DNA of 64,000 nt from Desulfosporosinus hippei DSM 8344 (lineage in GTDB: Bacteria; Bacillota; Desulfitobacteriia; Desulfitobacteriales; Desulfitobacteriaceae). Position numbers and translations under genes: made by a program. The notes under the pieces were generated by a model. It made no database searches and was not told where the DNA came from. It saw nothing but the letters and a program-made list of their open reading frames with translations. Of this stretch, positions 62,684 through 64,000 are shown piece by piece. The number at the start of each line of letters is the position of its first letter. Within the stretch, counting starts at the first letter, position 1. The stretch is taken from assembly GCF_900100785.1 (NCBI RefSeq), contig NZ_FNCP01000005.1:62001-126000 (forward strand), given 5' to 3'.

Positions 62684-62713
62684 ATCTTTGAACTGCTTCT
62701 TTAGTAAAAATTT

Positions 62714-64000
62714 CTAGTTCAGGAACTGAGAGTCCTGGGCAATACCAGCCATCAGTAGACCCATAGTACGCTCATCAGCTTGCTCAACAGGTATAACCTT
62801 CATAATCTTACCTTCGTACAATACTGCAATGTTATCACAAATACTAGTCAATTCCTCAAGATCCTCAGAAATCAACAAGATTCCAACTCCATTGCTTCGG
62901 GCCTCTAAGAGTTTGCTGTGTAAGTATTCAGTCGCACCAATGTCCAATCCTCTTGTTGGATAAGCAGCTATTAAGGCTACTGGGTTTCGGGTTATTTCCC
63001 GAGCCAATACTACCCTTTGGATATTACCTCCAGATAGTCGTGCTGTAGGAGTTTCTAAATCCGGAGTTTTTATGCCGTACTTTTCCACTTGAGAAGAACT
63101 ATGGGACATAATTTTTCGGTTTTGAAGTAGTGAATACTTGGCAAAAGGCGATCGGTGATGATCCTTTAGAATAAGGTTTTCCCAAATGCTAAAAGAAGGA
63201 ATGGTGCCTACATGAATTCTATCCTCTGGGATATAGCCAAGACCTTGCTCTATGATTTCAGCTGGCGACATATTAGTGCTGTCTTGGCCGTTCAGAAAGA
63301 TATTGCCAGAACTGAGTTTTCTCAAACCTGCAATCACTTCCGCAAGCTCTTTTTGTCCATTTCCGGAGACTCCGGCTATTCCCAATATTTCATTTTCTTT
63401 TATCTGAAGAGATACTCCTGCCAAAGCTTCAGATCCCTTATCTCCTTTTGCATGAACCTGCTGAAGGTCTAAGACTATCTTTCCCGGGGAATACTTACCT
63501 TCTCTTCTACAGGGAGCCATTTCTCTACCTACCATCAACTTGGCTAACTCTTCTTGAGTGGTTTCTTGAGTTTTGACATTTGCGCATACTACCCCATCTC
63601 TCAATACAGTAACTCTGTCACTTAGTGCCATAACCTCATTAAGTTTATGACTTATTAAGATTATTGAGTTTCCCTGTTGAGCCATGTTTTTCAACAGGAG
63701 GATCAATTCATTGGATTCCTGGGGTGTAAGTACAGCAGTGGGCTCATCAAGAATTAACAGGTTTGCTCCCCGGTACAGCGCTTTTATAATCTCTACTCGC
63801 TGTTGTTCCCCTACACTTAACTGCCAGACAAAAGCATCAGGATTAATTGCTAAACCATATCTATCGGTAATCTCTTTAATTCTTTTAGCAGCCGTTTTTA
63901 AATCCACAAAGAATCTTTTGGATAACCCCAGAATTACATTTTCACATACGGTTAAAGTGGGAACCAACATAAAATGTTGATGCACCATGCCGATCCCCAG
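62714..64000 (-). CDS. Sugar/nucleoside-type ABC ATPase, cut by the window edge
   Basis: At least 428 residues; the frame is open to the right edge (LGIGMVHQHFMLVP), so the first ~80 residues, including the first Walker A, are outside. Present: Q-loop VHQHFMLVP, signature LSVGEQQRVEI, Walker B LLILDEPTAVLTP, then a second ATPase half with modified Walker A GVSGNGQKEL, signature LSGGNIQRVVLARE and a degenerate Walker B with IAAYPTRGLDIGA. Two fused ATPase halves of this kind belong to ribose/nucleoside importers (RbsA, YufO/NupO-type, with BmpA-like binding proteins). The permease and binding protein should lie beyond the edge. Confidence 0.9.
   Translation of the reverse strand: MGIGMVHQHFMLVPTLTVCENVILGLSKRFFVDLKTAAKRIKEITDRYGLAINPDAFVWQLSVGEQQRVEIIKALYRGANLLILDEPTAVLTPQESNELILLLKNMAQQGNSIILISHKLNEVMALSDRVTVLRDGVVCANVKTQETTQEELAKLMVGREMAPCRREGKYSPGKIVLDLQQVHAKGDKGSEALAGVSLQIKENEILGIAGVSGNGQKELAEVIAGLRKLSSGNIFLNGQDSTNMSPAEIIEQGLGYIPEDRIHVGTIPSFSIWENLILKDHHRSPFAKYSLLQNRKIMSHSSSQVEKYGIKTPDLETPTARLSGGNIQRVVLAREITRNPVALIAAYPTRGLDIGATEYLHSKLLEARSNGVGILLISEDLEELTSICDNIAVLYEGKIMKVIPVEQADERTMGLLMAGIAQDSQFLN

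Noticed and set aside
1-64000. CRISPR arrays, tRNA or rRNA genes
   Set aside because: No regularly spaced direct repeats and no tRNA or rRNA-like sequence was seen on either strand; a dedicated search could still find a divergent tRNA.

Overview
The window looks like a chromosomal segment of an anaerobic, spore-forming Firmicute of the Peptococcaceae type (Desulfosporosinus or Desulfitobacterium-like). This is inferred from moderate G+C, strong GGAGG ribosome binding sites, group II introns, and very many PAS/GGDEF/hybrid-kinase genes next to stressosome genes. No rRNA or tRNA was seen, so the genus is not proven.

Layout. 1-10.1 kb: ordinary accessory genes. These are a DUF2680 exported protein, an ABC exporter, a response-regulator diguanylate cyclase, an RsiV-like lipoprotein, a divergent HxlR regulator/iron-sulfur flavoprotein pair, a DUF4352 protein, and a divergent MocR regulator/pyridoxal-type kinase pair. 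The MocR gene appears to start at ATT and has Thr where the PLP lysine should be. 10.1-10.9 kb is a graveyard holding a TetR fragment and a decayed IS1182-type transposase. 11-21 kb holds a TetR regulator, a histidine kinase, a stand-alone cobalamin-binding protein with the CarH-type W-x9-EH signature, and a five-TM/PAS histidine kinase gene. That kinase gene is broken twice: by a one-base frameshift and by a 4.46-kb nested pair of group II introns (a twintron), the inner one sitting in the YADD motif of the outer intron's reverse transcriptase.

21-48.5 kb is almost entirely one signalling super-cluster on the minus strand. In transcription order it holds: a soluble two-headed chemoreceptor, a triple CheW, a CheA-like protein without kinase domain, scrambled cheY/cheX remnants, CheB, a HEAT-repeat protein, CheR, CheY, CheA, RsbR, RsbS, RsbT, an RsbT-RsbX fusion, a histidine kinase, an HPt-STAS protein, two response regulators, CheX, a GGDEF/HD-GYP protein, two giant hybrid kinases and a second REC-GGDEF. 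I read this as a chemosensory array wired to a stressosome with c-di-GMP and phosphorelay outputs. No sigB, rsbV, rsbW or flagellar gene is present.

48.9-55.4 kb: a small soluble chemoreceptor, a frameshifted membrane diguanylate cyclase, a three-repeat peptidoglycan-binding protein, a small membrane protein and an acetyl-CoA hydrolase/transferase-family enzyme. 55.5-62.3 kb: a YeiH-type exporter operon (exporter, 37-residue membrane protein, Usp) with a sigma-54-like promoter and three TGACA-N3-TGTCA palindromes, upstream of which lies a three-component system (binding protein, dCache kinase, NtrC-type activator) that probably controls it. The right edge cuts a sugar/nucleoside-type ABC ATPase gene.
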